Positions 22,015 to 33,422 are shown, counted from the first letter of the stretch. The stretch: 64,000 bases of DNA from Bufo bufo (GCF_905171765.1 NC_053392.1:506212556-506276555), one strand, 5' to 3'. The notes: generated from the sequence alone by a model not told the origin. Numbers and translations: made by a program.

Positions 22015-22765
22015 ATTCCCTATAACCGTGACATCTACACTACCATGCCCTCTTAACAGTGACCTCCACAGCTCCCCATCCACTAACATTGACCCCCCAC
22101 AGTGACCCGCCTCCTTTAACTTTGACCTTCACAGCAGCCTGCCCTTTTAACAGTGAGTTCCATGGCACCCCACCCCCTTGACAGAAACCTCCACAGGTGC
22201 CCAGCCCTTAACAGTGACCTCTACACCACACGCCCCTTAACACTGACCATAGGTTACAGTCCCCTTAACTGTGACCTCCACCATTCCCGGACCCCTTAAT
22301 AGAGACCTCCACAGCGACTTCCCCTTTAACAGTGAATGCAACAGTACCTTGCTCCTTAATAGTGACCTCCACTATACCCTGCTCCCTTAACAGTGACCTC
22401 ACAGTACCCCACTGCCTTAACAGTGGCCCATACAGTACTCCGCTGCCCCTTAAATAGTGGCCTCCCAGCTCCTCCTCCCTTAACAGTGACCCCCACAGTG
22501 CCCGCCCCTTTAACAGTAATATCCACAGCACCCTCCCCTTTAACAGTGACCTCCACAGAGGCCACCCCTTTATTAGTGACCTCCACAGAAACCCGTCTCC
22601 CAAACAGTGATTTCCACAATTACCCACCCCCTTAACAGTGGGCTCCACAGCAGATGCCCCTTTTATAGTGACGTTAACAATCCTCTGCCCCTTAACAGTT
22701 ACCTCCAGATCACCCGCCCCTTTAACAGTGACCTCCAGAGTACTCAATCTTGTTAACAATACAGG
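22015..22765. repeat. Irregular 35-40-bp minisatellite
   Basis: CCTTAACAGTGACCTCCACAG followed by a variable C-rich spacer is repeated about 20 times. The minus strand is open for 164 codons here, giving a Val/Lys/Gly repeat protein (VTVKGAG) that only reflects the repeat. Mutated copies are frequent. Confidence 0.85.
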
Positions 22766-22839
22766 GGTGTGGAGTAATTGTGGTCCACCATTTTTCGATA
22801 CTTCTTAACGCAAAGACACGACCTCAGGTAGTTGTAGAT

Positions 22840-22990
22840 AGTTCCATTATTGTTTATATATAGAGTTGAAAACACTCCTGTGTGCCAAATTTTGTGATTG
22901 TAAATGTGATGGTGCGGATTCCCTTAGCGGACATACATACACACATATACTCAGCTTTATATATTACATATAGTATATATTAGTATACTG
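22840..22990. other. Possible tail of a dispersed repeat
   Basis: GCCAAATTTTGTGATTGTAAATGTG and GGATTCCCTTAGCGGACATA followed by CACACATATACTCAGCTTTATATATT have the look of a frequently copied repeat end. I recall similar text in frog sequence but cannot name a family. Confidence 0.3.
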
Positions 22991-24620
22991 AGTTGGAAAA
23001 TAAAAGAAAATATGTGCCTTTAGAGGGTGAACTTCAAGTCCTTAATACAGCACATTTCCGTTGAATAAATTATGTTCAGTTCATTCAAGTTCATTTTCTG
23101 CCTCAAGCCTACTTCATCTCCTACAGTCTTGGTCTATTTTCTTCCTGCCAGTCTTAACCTGTACAGTACACTCATGGCAGTTTAATCTAGCAGATTTCCC
23201 ATCCTCTTATTGTATTAAACCAACTTCTTTAATGGCAAATCTCAAAACTCTTTGCTCAATGAGACTATCAGAACTGGTTTTCAGAATAGTACTATAGTCC
23301 CAGCAATTTACTGTGGCTGATTGTACTATGCTAAAAAAAAACTCTATGTCGAGCCTTTTTATTTTGCACTACAATGGAAAAGACTTGCCTAAGGCTTTCC
23401 CTCCTGCAATGATTATTCATTTTAAAGAAGACATTTATCTCCACCACTGTGTTCCTCTAGTCCTAGAAGCCAAAACATAAAAGTCACACTTCAGCAAATG
23501 ACAATAGGAAAACTCTGGTTCACTCTTTAATATCTGGCAGTAAAACAGAAGTCTAATTCCCCGCAGGTTTGAACACAATTGCTCATTTCTGGATCAAAAC
23601 CATTGAATGGTGTATGCATTTCCTCTACTAATTGTACAGTGACAGACTAATTCTACATATATTATTTAATTCTTATATGAATATAGACATGTCATTAGGA
23701 TTATAGTGTGCTTTTCATGGTCTCTGTATGTTCGCATTATAAAAATAACATTTAAAAAAAACTACACAATACAGCAACAAAAAAAAAATCTGTTTTAAAG
23801 AAAAACTGTTGCCATGATCTTGGACATGCACATGAGGAGTCCAGATCGCCATTTTTTTTTTTTTTCAATTTCCCCGTTCCCTTGCTGGCAGCACTCAAAA
23901 CTGTGCTAAAGTACATTGTCAGTACTGTTGTGCCAGACTAACAGCATCGAAGCGACTCCTATGTGCACGTGCAGCAATCCCGACAGTGTATTTCGGTGCA
24001 TCTTTAAATGCTGACTGTGGGGCAGCAGGAAAATAAATCTGGATTCCTTATCTGCAGTACTACTTATTGCAAGAAGAACTCGATCTCAGGGACTGTTCAC
24101 ATTGAGCACAGTAACACCAAAAGAGATAGGTCAAGTCTCAAAGGTACGTTTATAATTCATAATAGGTGTGCTCTGCTTTATAAAACAAAACATGAAGTGG
24201 TCCAGCCAATCAAAGAGAATTATTCTGGATTTGTAATATTGGTACATTATTGCCAAAAGTTCAGAATTTAGGTTTTGATGCATTTTTGGATTAGATGATA
24301 GCACATTCATTATTAATATAAATTTATTTATGGATGCCTCTTTATTGTTCTGGGCAAATATCTAAATAAAAGATCTATGTACGTTGTTATCCATTTATGG
24401 TCTTGTATGATTCCCTCTTTTCTATTGGAGAGTAAAGTCAGGTGATAAAATTGCTTTATGGAGCTATTTTATGAGTCTTTTTAATTATTTAACGGGGTGG
24501 ATGCAATATCTGAACTATATGAGGTTTTTAAAGCATGTTTTATTTGTATTTATCTGTTTTGTTTTTTTGTTTTGTTTTTACTTTTTAACTCTTAATGTGA
24601 GTTGCAAACATCTATTCTGG
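22991..24620. other. No recognised gene or element
   Basis: Unique-looking AT-rich DNA. A segment 23793-24006 is bracketed by TTTAAAG / CTTTAAA and may be an old TTAA MITE, but its ends match poorly. Frames of 75-87 codons here show no family features. Confidence 0.45.
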
Positions 24621-24911
24621 AAACTATGGGGGACAGTTATTAAAACCAGCATGCTGGTCTTAAGTCCCTCTGCTGGAGGAAGAACCAAAGTTATGTAGAA
24701 GCACAAAACTCTACATAAGGTTGGCACTTCCTCTAGCAGACTGTGCGACAGACTTAAAGGGGTTGTCTCACTTCAGCAAATGTCATTTATCGTGTAGACA
24801 AAATTAATACAAAACACTTACTAATGTATTATGATTGTCCATATTATTTCCTTTGCTGGCTAGATTTTTTTCAACACATTATGCACTTCTAGTTTCCATG
24901 GTTACAACCAT

Positions 24912-25596
24912 CACTCGGTCTCCCATCAGCCGCAGACCTGCTGCTTAGCTTTGGGAGCGAGGATCTGTGTTTGGCCTCGTTCCCAGGGTGGCTTTGCTAG
25001 CTGGGAGGCTCCCTGCTCCTAGGTCTGCCTTGAGCGCCGAGCTGATCACTCGGTGCTCGACTTGTCTGTCTGTCGGTCATGTGACGCTGGCCACGTCACA
25101 TGACCCTCACTTCCCACTATAATTACAGGCGGCCTGCTGGCTACAGGTTGCCTGTGATTTTCGTCCTATAGGCTGTGTACTTTATTGTTATTAAGCTACC
25201 TCTGGAATTGAACCTCGATCTGTCTCTTGACACCTCTTCTGCCTGCTCCCTGTACCTTGACGCTACCTCTCAGATTTTGACCTCGGCTTGTTTACGGATT
25301 TGTCTTTGCCTCTTCCCTTGTTCTGACGTGACCTCCTGGACTGACCTCGGCTAGTTGACCCGCCTCGCCTTCCGTTTTTGTTCTACCTCTTGTCCGCTTA
25401 TTGTTACTTCTCAGTGGCTGTCCTCTTCCCTGCTGTCACTTTCTCTCTGCTTGCACTTAGTAGGTTAGGGACTGTCGCTCAGTTGCGTTCCGTCACCTAG
25501 GACGGGTGGTGCAAGTAGGCAGGGACAGGGGACCGGGTGGCAGCTCAGGGGGTGCACCTCCGCTCTATCTTGATTCCCGTGACTCTACCCGTGACA
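24912..25596 (+). repeat. 5' LTR, missing its first 21 bp
   Basis: It matches 29715-30364 from CACTCGGTCTCCCATC to CTCTACCCGTGACA. The right copy shows that a complete LTR starts TGTAACGGGGCG, with TG...CA ends. The probable TATA box is altered here (CTATAATTAC). Confidence 0.9.
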
Positions 25597-25618
25597 GAAT
25601 CACAGGCCAAAATTCAGC

Positions 25619-26336
25619 ATGGACCCTATACAGAGCCTCACCGAACATGTGCAGGGTCTTGCTCAAATGGTACAGGAACTTGGGGAGAGACTACAAATTC
25701 AGGAGACCGTCCGAACTCCCCCTATTCTTGCTCCCGCCACTGTCCAGGTGGAACCTCAGATTAAATTGCCCGATCGGTTTCCGGGTGAACGCCAAAGTTT
25801 TTTAGCTTTCAAGGAAAGCTGTTAACTTTATTTTAGACTACGACCCCACTCCTCTGGCCCTGACCCATAGAGGGTTGGTATTATCATTTCCTTGCTTCAA
25901 GGGGACCCCCAGGAATGGGCCATTTCTTTACCACCAGATTCCCATGGTCTTAGCTCTGTGAACCTCTTTTTCCAGGGGTTAGGGGTTCTTTATGATGAAC
26001 CTGACCGAGCCTCTGTGGCAGATTCCAACCTTAAGGCCCTCACTCAGGGAAATCGTCCCGTGGAGGATTATTGTATGCAGTTTCGCAAGTGGTGCGTTCC
26101 TTCGGGCTGGAACGCTCAAATGTCAATTTAGGGCAGGCTTGACTGAAAAGTTAAAGGATATGTTGGTTTGTTATCCCTGTCCTGACTCTTTAGAGGAGAC
26201 CATGACGCTAGCCATCAGACTAGATAGACGGATCAGAGAGAGACAGCGGGAGCATTTGTTTTCTCCTCATACCCTTCTTCAACCTAAGACTCCCCCCCTT
26301 GAACCCAGGAGGGAAGCCCACTCGGACGAGCTTTGA
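25619..26336 (+). pseudogene. gag: Gypsy gag remnant
   Basis: An ATG 22 bp after the 5' LTR opens MDPIQSLTEHVQGLAQMVQE, a coiled-coil-like start typical of chromovirus Gag. A capsid-like part (RFPGERQSFLAF; LLQGDPQEWA; FRKW) follows in three different frames, at 25619-25825, 25892-26131 and 25992-26336. At least two frameshifts break it. Gag would form the particle that packages the element RNA. Confidence 0.85.
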
Positions 26337-26869
26337 CGCGAAGAGAACAACGCCGTCGTCGCGGCTCTTCTTTTTATTGTGGGGATCCCGAACACCGGAT
26401 CCGTCAGTGTCCTAATGCTCCGCCTTCTGGAAAATCATCCAAGTCTGAGGGATTCAAGGACAAGGTACTCCCGGAGGTGGTAATAAGTAAACTATTGCTG
26501 CCGGTTTCTATTGCCTTTGGGGTCTTAAAGGGGTCAGGAAATGCCTTTGTGGATTCATGGTCAGCTTTTAGTTTTATTGATTACAAATTCGTTGATCAGA
26601 TGGGAATTCCGATACTAGAATTACCCACCCCGATCCAGGTTGTCGTCATCGATTCTACCCCCCTGCTAGGGGGCACAGTAAAACTCCGTACTCCGGAGGT
26701 TACCCTATCTGTAGGGATCTGCCACTCTGAGAAATGTTCCTTCTTTGTTTTAGAGAATCTTCCAGTTCAGGTAGTCCTTGGTATGCCCTGGCTTCAGCAA
26801 CACAATCCGGTCATTAATTGGAGTTCGGGCGCATTAGAGAGATGGGGCCTAACTGTAATTCTTGCTTAA
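26333..26869 (+). pseudogene. Gag nucleocapsid knuckle and aspartic protease remnant
   Basis: The first 40 codons hold a degenerate zinc knuckle (YCGDPEHRIRQCP) in which the usual first cysteine is not present. The rest resembles a retropepsin-like protease: flap and C-terminal motifs such as VVLGMPWLQQHNP are clear. The active-site position, normally Asp-Ser/Thr-Gly, reads DSWSAFSFID, so the glycine is lost. The frame is otherwise open for 178 codons. Confidence 0.85.
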
Positions 26870-27057
26870 CCGTAGTTCAAGCTGGGGTCTCATCAGATAT
26901 TCCTAATTTTATTGCTGATAATTCAGATGTTTTTTCCACCACTGAGACAGATACTCTCCCTCCCCATAAGTCTTATGACTGTGTTATTGACTTGATACCT
27001 GAGTCCAAATTTCCTAAAGGACGGATTTAAATTCTGTCCGGTCCTGAGCGCAAGTCC

Positions 27058-27666
27058 ATGAAAGACTACATCCAAGGGAGTCTCAAGAAGGGACATATTA
27101 GGCCCTCCACCTCTCCCCTGGGAGCAGGATTCTTTTTCGTTAAAAAGAAAGACGGTGGTCTCAGGCCCTGCATTGACTACAGAAATTTGAATAAAATTAC
27201 CATTAGGAATCAGTATTCCATCCTGTTGATTCCTGATTTGTTTAACCAGATTTTGGGTGCTTCTTGGTTTTCTAAATTTGATTTGAGAGGAGCTTATAAC
27301 CTAGTTCGCATTAAGGAGGGAGATGAGTGGAAAACTGCTTTTAATACTCCAGAGGGACACTTTGAGTATCTGGCTATGCCATTCGGTCTTTGCAATGCCC
27401 CAGCTGTGTTTAAGAATTCCATGAATGATATTTTTAGAGAACTTATTGGCAAAGTTATGATTGTTTATCTCGATGATATCCTGACTGGGATTCTCATGTG
27501 TCTCACATCAGACTGGTTCTTGAAATCCTCAGGGAGAACCATTTGTCTGTTAAATTTGAGCAATGTGTATTTGGAGTTCAAGAGATTCCCTATCTTGGCT
27601 ATATTCTTACTCCTCATTCATTTAAAATGGATCCCAGTAAGGTTCAGGCTATCCAAGACTGGGTAA
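27058..27666 (+). pseudogene. Gypsy reverse transcriptase, frameshifted after the catalytic motif
   Basis: The frame carries the Ty3/Gypsy reverse transcriptase blocks in order: [54 protein letters not shown] and VYLDDIL. The YLDD box holds the two metal-binding aspartates of the polymerase. Just after it (about 27485) the frame is lost; the thumb continues in another frame from 27498. Upstream the frame is closed by TAA at 27028. Confidence 0.92.
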
Positions 27667-28411
27667 GACCATCCTCCTTAAAAGCACTCCAACGTTTTTT
27701 AGGATTCACCAATTTTTACCATAAACTCATAAAGAATTTTTCTGTTATTGCCAAACCCCTCACGGATGTAACTAAAAAAGGTTCGGATCTGGTTAACTGG
27801 TCATTGGAGGCCTGTCGAGCCTTTGATACCCTAAAAAATTGTTTCCAAATGGCTCCAGTCTTGGTTCAGCCCGATACCGAGGAACCTTTTGTGGTGGAGG
27901 TTGATGCCTCAGAGGATGGTGTGGGGGCCGTCCTTTCACAGGGGTCCTCTAACCTCACTAAATTAAGGCCTTCTTCTCTCGCAAGTTCTCTCCTTCGGAG
28001 AGAAATTACGATATTGAAAACTGTGAGTTACTGGCAATTAAATGGGCATTTGAGGAGTGGAGGCATTTTTTAGAAAGGGCTAGACACCGTATTACTGTTC
28101 TCACTGATCATAAGAACTTAGTGTTTTTTGAGGCGGCCAAACGCCTTAATCCTAGACAAGCCAGATGGGCCCTGTTTTTTACTCGTTTTAACTTTTCTTT
28201 TACTTTCAGACCAGGAAGTAAAAATGTTAAGGCAGATGCCTTGTCCCGGAGTTTTAATGCCGTCAAACCTCCTGATATTCCCCCGGAACCCCTCTTGCCA
28301 ACAAACATCTTTGTGGCAGCAGTTTCTGCGGATCTTTCCTCTGAGATTCAACAGGCTCAGCAACTTGCTCCTCCACAAACACCGGCAGATAAGTTGTTTG
28401 TTCCTGAATGA
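27498..28411 (+). pseudogene. Gypsy RT thumb and RNase H remnant
   Basis: 27498-28073 gives PYLGYIL, RFLGFTNFYHKLI and the start of RNase H (VEVDASEDGVGAVLSQ, with its first acidic residue). A frame change near 27960 is followed by the rest of RNase H ([23 protein letters not shown]) in the frame of 28121-28411. RNase H would remove the RNA strand during reverse transcription. Confidence 0.88.
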
Positions 28412-28426
28412 TTTTGTGTTCAATTA

Positions 28427-29293
28427 TTGGGTGAATGTCATGAGTTCGTGCTCTATGGTCATCCAGGTATTGCTGCCACTAATGAATTGCTGCTGAGATC
28501 TTTCTGGTGGCCCACTTTGTCTAAAGATGTACGGTCTTATGTTTTAGCTTGCGATATTTGTGCCCGGTCTAAGACCCCAAGAACACATCCCGCTGGTGAA
28601 CTACAACCACTACCCATTCCCTGTAAGCCATGGTCTCACATCTCCATGGATTTTATTTCTGATCTGCCCCTCTCTGAGGGGAAGTCAGTGGTGTGGGTAG
28701 TGGTTGACCGTTTTAGCAAGATGGTGCACTTTGTTCCTTTAAGTAAGCTCCCTGATGCAAAGACCTTAGCATCCTTGTTCATTGAACATGTGGTACGTCT
28801 GCATGGTGTCCCTGAGAATATCGTCTCTGATAGAGGCGTTCAGTTTGTTTCTAGCTTTTGGAGGGCTTTTTGTAGAAGATGCGACATCTCTTTGTCCTTT
28901 TCGTCTGCTTTCCATCCACAGACCAATGGGCAGACAAAACGGTTAAATCAGGCAGTGGAGCTTTTTCTAAGGTGCTATGTATCGCATAATCAACTCCTAT
29001 GGGTGAGATACCTCCCGTTGGCAGAATTCGCCATCAACAATCGGGTTTATTCTTCCACGGGGTGTCTACTTTTTTTTTGTAACAGTGGTTTACATCCTCA
29101 CTTTAGTTCTAATCCCTCTGTATCCTCACTCAACCCGCAGGCAGATTCTGTTACCTCTAGACTGTGCACAGTCTGGGCACAGGTTCAATCGAACCTGGAA
29201 AAGGCCCAGGAAACCCAGTGTAAACATGCCAATAAGAAGAGAATTTTGTACTCGATGATAAGGTGTGGTTGTCGACTAAAAATCTTGCTTTGA
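28427..29293 (+). pseudogene. Gypsy integrase with substituted catalytic glutamate
   Basis: 288 open codons include the zinc-binding region (GHPGIAAT... CDICARSK), the core with SMDFISDLP (first Asp), VSDRGVQFVS (second Asp) and HPQTNGQTKRLNQ. Active Gypsy integrases have Glu where this copy has Lys (QTKR instead of QTER), so the third catalytic residue is lost. A frameshift near 29255 separates it from the C-terminal domain. Integration by this protein is not expected. Confidence 0.92.
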
Positions 29294-29690
29294 AACAATG
29301 TTCTAAGAAATTCTCGCCGCGTTTCATTGGACCATACAATATTATTGAGCTTATTAACCCAGTATCTTTTAGACTTAAGCTACCCGACTCCCTCCTTATA
29401 CATGATGTGTTCCATAAGTCGTTACTTAAGAAATATGTGTCACCAGTGGTTCCGGTTAAAAAGGGTGAGGGTCAGGAGGAATTCATTATTTCTAAAATAA
29501 TAGATGTCAGAAAGATTAGAAATTCCTTTCAATACCTGGTCCACTGGAAAGGTTTTGTACCTGAGGAGAGGTCCTGGATACCTATGTCTAGGATGCATGC
29601 TTCCAGGTTAATTACTAAATTTCACCGGGAACACCCTGAGAAACCTCGTCCACAATGCTTGGGTCCAGTGGCCCCTCGTAAAAGGGGGGG
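29263..29690 (+). pseudogene. Integrase C-terminal domain with chromodomain
   Basis: The frame contains the GPY/F-like segment (FSPRFIGPYNI) and LLIHDVFHKSLLKKY, then a chromodomain: EEFIISKIIDVRKI, QYLVHWKGF and EERSWIP. A C-terminal chromodomain defines the chromovirus branch of Ty3/Gypsy and is thought to steer insertion to marked chromatin. The frame reads on past the polypurine tract into the 3' LTR. Confidence 0.92.
29679..29690 (+). promoter_or_regulatory. Polypurine tract
   Basis: AAAAGGGGGGG lies three bases before the 3' LTR start. This is the expected primer site for plus-strand DNA synthesis. The sequence after the 5' LTR (GAATCACAGGCC) does not obviously match a tRNA 3' end, so the minus-strand primer is unknown. 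Confidence 0.85.
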
Positions 29691-29693
29691 TAC

Positions 29694-30364
29694 TGTAACG
29701 GGGCGCCGAAGGCGCACTCGGTCTCCCATCAACCGCAGACCTGCTGCTTAGCTTCGGGAGCGAGGATCTGTGTTTGGCCTCCTTCCCAGGGCGGCTTTGC
29801 TAGCTGGAAGGCTCCCTGCTCCTAGGTCTGCCTTGAGCACCGAGCTGATCACTCGGTGCTCGACTTGTCTGTCTGTCGGTCATGTGACGCTGGCCACGTC
29901 ACATAATCCACACTCCCCACTATAAATACAGGCGGCCTGCTGGCTACAGGTTGCCTGTGATTTTTGTCCTATAGGCTGTGTACTTTATTGTTATTAAGCT
30001 ACCTCTGGAATTAAACCTCGATCTGCCTCTTGACACCTCTTCTGCCTGTACCTTGACACTACCTCTCAGATTTTGACCTCGGCTTGTTTACGGATTTGTC
30101 TTTGCCTCTTCCCTTGTTCTGACATGATCTCCTGGACTTGAGTTTTTGTTCTACCTCTTGTCCGCTTATTGTTACTTCTCAGTAGCTGTCCTCTTCCCTG
30201 CTGTCTCTTTCTCTCTGCTTGCACTTAGTAGGTTAGGGACTGTCGCCCAGTTGCACTCCCTCACCTAGGGTGGGTGGTGCAAGTAGGCAGGGGCAGGGGA
30301 CCGGGTGGCAGCTCAGGGGGTGCACCTCCGCTCTATCTTGATTCCCGTGACTCTACCCGTGACA
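29694..30364 (+). repeat. 3' LTR
   Basis: It starts TGTAACGGGGCGCCG and ends CCGTGACA. A TATA-like CTATAAATAC lies near 29920. It lacks about 32 bp present in the left copy near 25340-25375. Confidence 0.92.
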
Positions 30365-30876
30365 CAGTGGCTGTGCTTGCACAATATAGAAAAAAGTGCT
30401 GGACTTCGTGCACTCCCACGGTCTCGGCCACCAGAGAGGCCAGTGCTTTTTCCTATATTGTGCAACCATGGCCACCAATGATGAAGGTCGTAACCATGGA
30501 AATAAACAGTGTATAATGTGATGGAAAAATTAATCCAACCAGCAAAGGAGACAATATGGACAATTACAATACATTAGTAAGTGCCTTGTATTAACTTTCT
30601 CTACATGATAAATGTAATTTGCTGAAGTGAGTCCACCCCTTTAAACCTATACCAGCTCCCTTGCTGGCATAGATTTAAGCCATTTTCCATGCCAAAAACT
30701 GGCATGAAAAATTATAAATGAGCCAGTTTGCTGGCCTACCTGCTTCCTCACCCACACCACCCCCCTTTTCTCGCCACTTTGGAAAAGTGGCGTGAGTGGG
30801 GAGAAGTCACTGATTTTAACGCAAAACGGTGTGCAGCAAAATCTGCAACTTATATATGCCACTATTGTGGCATATA

Positions 30877-32444
30877 CAGTGAGGAGCAGAAGTATTTTAA
30901 CACCCTGCAATTTTGCAAGTTCTGCCACTTAGAAATCATGGAGGGGTCTGAAATTCACATTGTAGGTGCATTCCCACTCTGAGAGACAGAATAAAAATAA
31001 ATAAATCAGGAAATCATATTGTATGATTTTTAAAGAATTTATTTGTCTTGCATTGCTGAACATATGTATTTAGACACCTGAGAAAATAAGTGTTAATATT
31101 TAGTACAGAAGCCTTTGTTTGCAATTACAGAGGTCAAACGTTTCCTGTAGTTCTTGATTAGGTTTACACACACTTCAACAGGGATTTTGGCCCACTCCTC
31201 CACACAGATCTCCTCTAGATCTGGCAGGTTTCGGGGCTGTCGCTGAGCAACACGGAGTTTCACCTCCCTCCAAAGATGCTCTATTGGATTTAGGTCTAGG
31301 CCACTCCAGAACCTTGATATGCTTGTTACGGAGCCACTCCTTAGTTATCCTGGCTGTGTGCTTTGGGTTGTTGTCATGTTGGAAGACTCAGCCACAACCC
31401 ATCTTCACTGCTCTGACTTAGGGAAGGAGATTGTTGCTCAAAATCTCACAATAAATGGCCCCATTCATCCTCTCCTTAATACAGTGCAGTCGTCCTGTCC
31501 ACTTTGCAGGAAAGCACCCCCAAAGCATGATGTTACCACTCCCATGCTTCACAGTAGGGATAGTGTTCTTGGAATGCAACTCATCCTTCTTTTTCCTCCA
31601 AACACAGCGAGGGAAGTTTAGACCAAAACGTTCTACTTTGGTCTCATCTGACCACATGACTTTCTCCCATGCCTCCTCTGGATCATCCAGATGGTCATTG
31701 GCAAACATCAGACGGGCCTGGACATGTGATGACTGGAGCAGGGGAACCTTCCGTGCAATGCATGATTTGAAACCATGACGGCGTAGTGTTCTACCGACTT
31801 TGAAACTGTGGTCCTAACTCTCTTCATGTCATTGACCAGCTCCTCCCTTGTAGTTCTGGGCTGATTCCTCACCTTTCTTATCTTCAGTGATACTCTACGA
31901 GGTGAGATCTTGCATGGAGCCCCAGTCCAAGGGAGACTGACAGTCGTCTTTAGCCTCTTCAATTTTCTAACAATTGCTCCAACAGTTGATCTATTTTCAC
32001 CAAGCTGCTTGGCAATTGCCCCGTAGCCCTTTCCAGCCTTGTGGAGGTCCACAATTTTGTCTCTGGTATCTTTTGACAGCTCTTTGGTCTTGCCCATGGT
32101 AGTAATTGGCGTCTGACTGACTGTGGGGTGGACAGGTGTCTTTAAAGAGCTTAGACAGGTGCTACTAAGTTAGATTAATGAGTGGTGTAGAGGTGGACTT
32201 TTTAAAGGCACAGTAACACGTCTTTGAGAGCCAGAATTCTTGCTGTTTCTCAGGTGTTCAAATACTTATGTTCAGCAGTGCAAGAAAAATAAATTCTTTA
32301 ACAATCATACAATGTGATTTCCTGTTTTTGTTTCTCAACTCTGTCTCTCAGAGTGGGAATGCACCTACAATGTGAATTTCAGACCCCTCCATGTGGGAGA
32401 ACTTGCAAAATTTCAGGGTGTTCAAATAATTCTGTTCCTCACTG
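30877..32444 (-). mobile_element. Tc1/mariner copy E, full-length, decayed
   Basis: The ends CAGTGAGGAGCAGAAGTATT (30877) and the complement of CAGTGAGGAACAGAATTATT (32444) are flanked by TA on both sides. The element is 1,568 bp. Longer inverted arms include GGGGTCTGAAATTCACATTG and its complement near 32365. It sits inside the 24628 MITE, separate from the Gypsy insertion. Confidence 0.9.
31095..32097 (-). pseudogene. Tc1 transposase, two main frameshifts
   Basis: It starts [20 protein letters not shown] at 32097, with a first helix-turn-helix (residues 5-50) and a second (about 75-105). The frame shifts near 31800. 31418-31708 then gives the catalytic domain with [10 protein letters not shown] (first Asp) and [13 protein letters not shown]. 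The second-aspartate region ([10 protein letters not shown] by translation near 31355) is in another frame, and the PIEN region is deleted or shifted. The C-terminal part runs to about 31095. It is closely like the usual amphibian/fish DD34E proteins, but not functional. Confidence 0.85.
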
Positions 32445-32465
32445 TAGCTGTTAATAACTGTCCCC

Positions 32466-33205
32466 ACACATACAGTATGTATGCCTCCAGAAGGTATAAA
32501 CATGCTCTGGAAGAAGCAAATGTGAACCTCAAGTCAGGCATGTGGTACTGGCTCATGTTATATACTTTATGTCATTCTTTAGCTTGTAAGCACAATAAAT
32601 ATCTTGCATGGAGTGCATGTCCTTTTGGTATTTCACTATGTCAGCGGCCTGTTCTCTGTATTCTCTTGTTTAGAATAGATTATATTTTGGCCATTTGTTG
32701 ATTGCAGTGAAATTCCCTGGACCGTACTGTGTAAATAGAAAAATGGCACACCAGAGAGAATCTGACGTTCTTACTTTTCGACTCCAGCTGGAATATACAG
32801 TATGATCAGTGACCTTTGTGTTTTGCATTATAGAGCACTATTACTTATGTATTATTGCAGATAATAGTCCAAGATTGTGGTGACAGATTCCCTTTAAAGA
32901 GATTTACCCTTTTAACCTAATAAAAACTCAGAACTTCAGATTGCATGGTCAGTATTAAGACTTTATGTCGAAACGCGTAGACTGTTTTGCTCTCTGGTCA
33001 GCTAATGGATTTTAAGATGATGCAATAAACACTGGAATTTTAACAGTGGCCTGATTGCTGGAATTTTTGCACTTTGGCTGGATTGTTCCCTGGTCTGGAG
33101 TTTCTGTGCACGGCCGTGGCATGTAAGGGTGACCTGAAATTCTGTATTTGTTTGAGTATTTTGCATCTGTTACATAAATCAGATGTAAAATTTTCACAAA
33201 ACTTA
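32466..33205. other. Mostly unclassified; one GAAACGCGTAGACTGT motif
   Basis: Nothing coding is recognised. GTCGAAACGCGTAGACTGTT at 32969 and the following GCAATAAACACTGGAATTTT resemble one arm of the 14136-14700 fold-back element, so a fragment of that family may lie at about 32940-33070. Confidence 0.4.
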
Positions 33206-33420
33206 AAGGGGTTGTGCATTGTCAGGATATTGATTACCAATTCTCAGGATAGGTTATCAATATCAGATCAGTAGGGGTCTGACACCCAGGACCCCCGCCA
33301 ATCAGCTGGTTGATGATCATGAGAGATCTGCATCCTCTTCAAAGTTCCCGCTCCCAACCAACTGAATGTAAGAGGAAGATGTTATTACACTGCATCAATG
33401 CAACAGGCTAAATGATGTGC
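33206..33420. mobile_element. TTAA-type MITE fragment
   Basis: It starts TTAAAGGGGTTGTGCATTG and contains GATAGGTTATCAATATCAGATC and GGGTCTGACACCC like the elements at 7563 and 51971. The right end is not found. Confidence 0.6.
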
Positions 33421-33422
33421 AG

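Larger units (their letters stand above)
24912..30364 (+). mobile_element. Ty3/Gypsy LTR retrotransposon (chromovirus), defective
   Basis: Two long terminal repeats flank gag, protease, reverse transcriptase, RNase H, integrase and a chromodomain, in Ty3/Gypsy order. The frame changes repeatedly, and two expected active-site residues are missing (see parts). The left repeat lacks its first 21 bp, so no target duplication can be shown. The LTRs differ by substitutions and by a ~32-bp and a ~7-bp length difference, so the insertion is not recent. Confidence 0.93.
24758..30640. mobile_element. TTAA MITE split by a Gypsy retrotransposon
   Basis: TTAA at 24754-24757 and 30641-30644 brackets inverted ends of about 41 bp: CTCACTTCAGCAAATGTCAT near the left and its near-complement ATGTAATTTGCTGAAGTGAG near the right. 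The left half is 24758-24911 and the right half 30365-30640. The right half retains a palindrome GCACAATATAGAAAAAAGTG / CAGTGCTTTTTCCTATATTG. Type is piggyBac or Kolobok-like by the TTAA duplication. Confidence 0.85.
24628..32465. mobile_element. Outer MITE of a three-level nest
   Basis: GGGGGACAGTTATTAA at 24628 is complemented by TTAATAACTGTCCCC ending 32465. The inner sequence reads as one short element once two insertions are removed: 24758-30640 at TTAA and 30877-32444 at TA. The remaining halves contain related CCAGC.TGCTGG / GCCAGTTTGCTGGC motifs. No clear target duplication. Confidence 0.65.

Noticed and set aside
22265..22759. 164-codon frame on the minus strand (VTVKGAG repeats)
   Set aside because: It is the translation of the 35-40-bp minisatellite.
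25481..25805. Frames overlapping the 5' LTR end and gag start in other phases
   Set aside because: The gag frame beginning at 25619 explains the region; the others are shadows.
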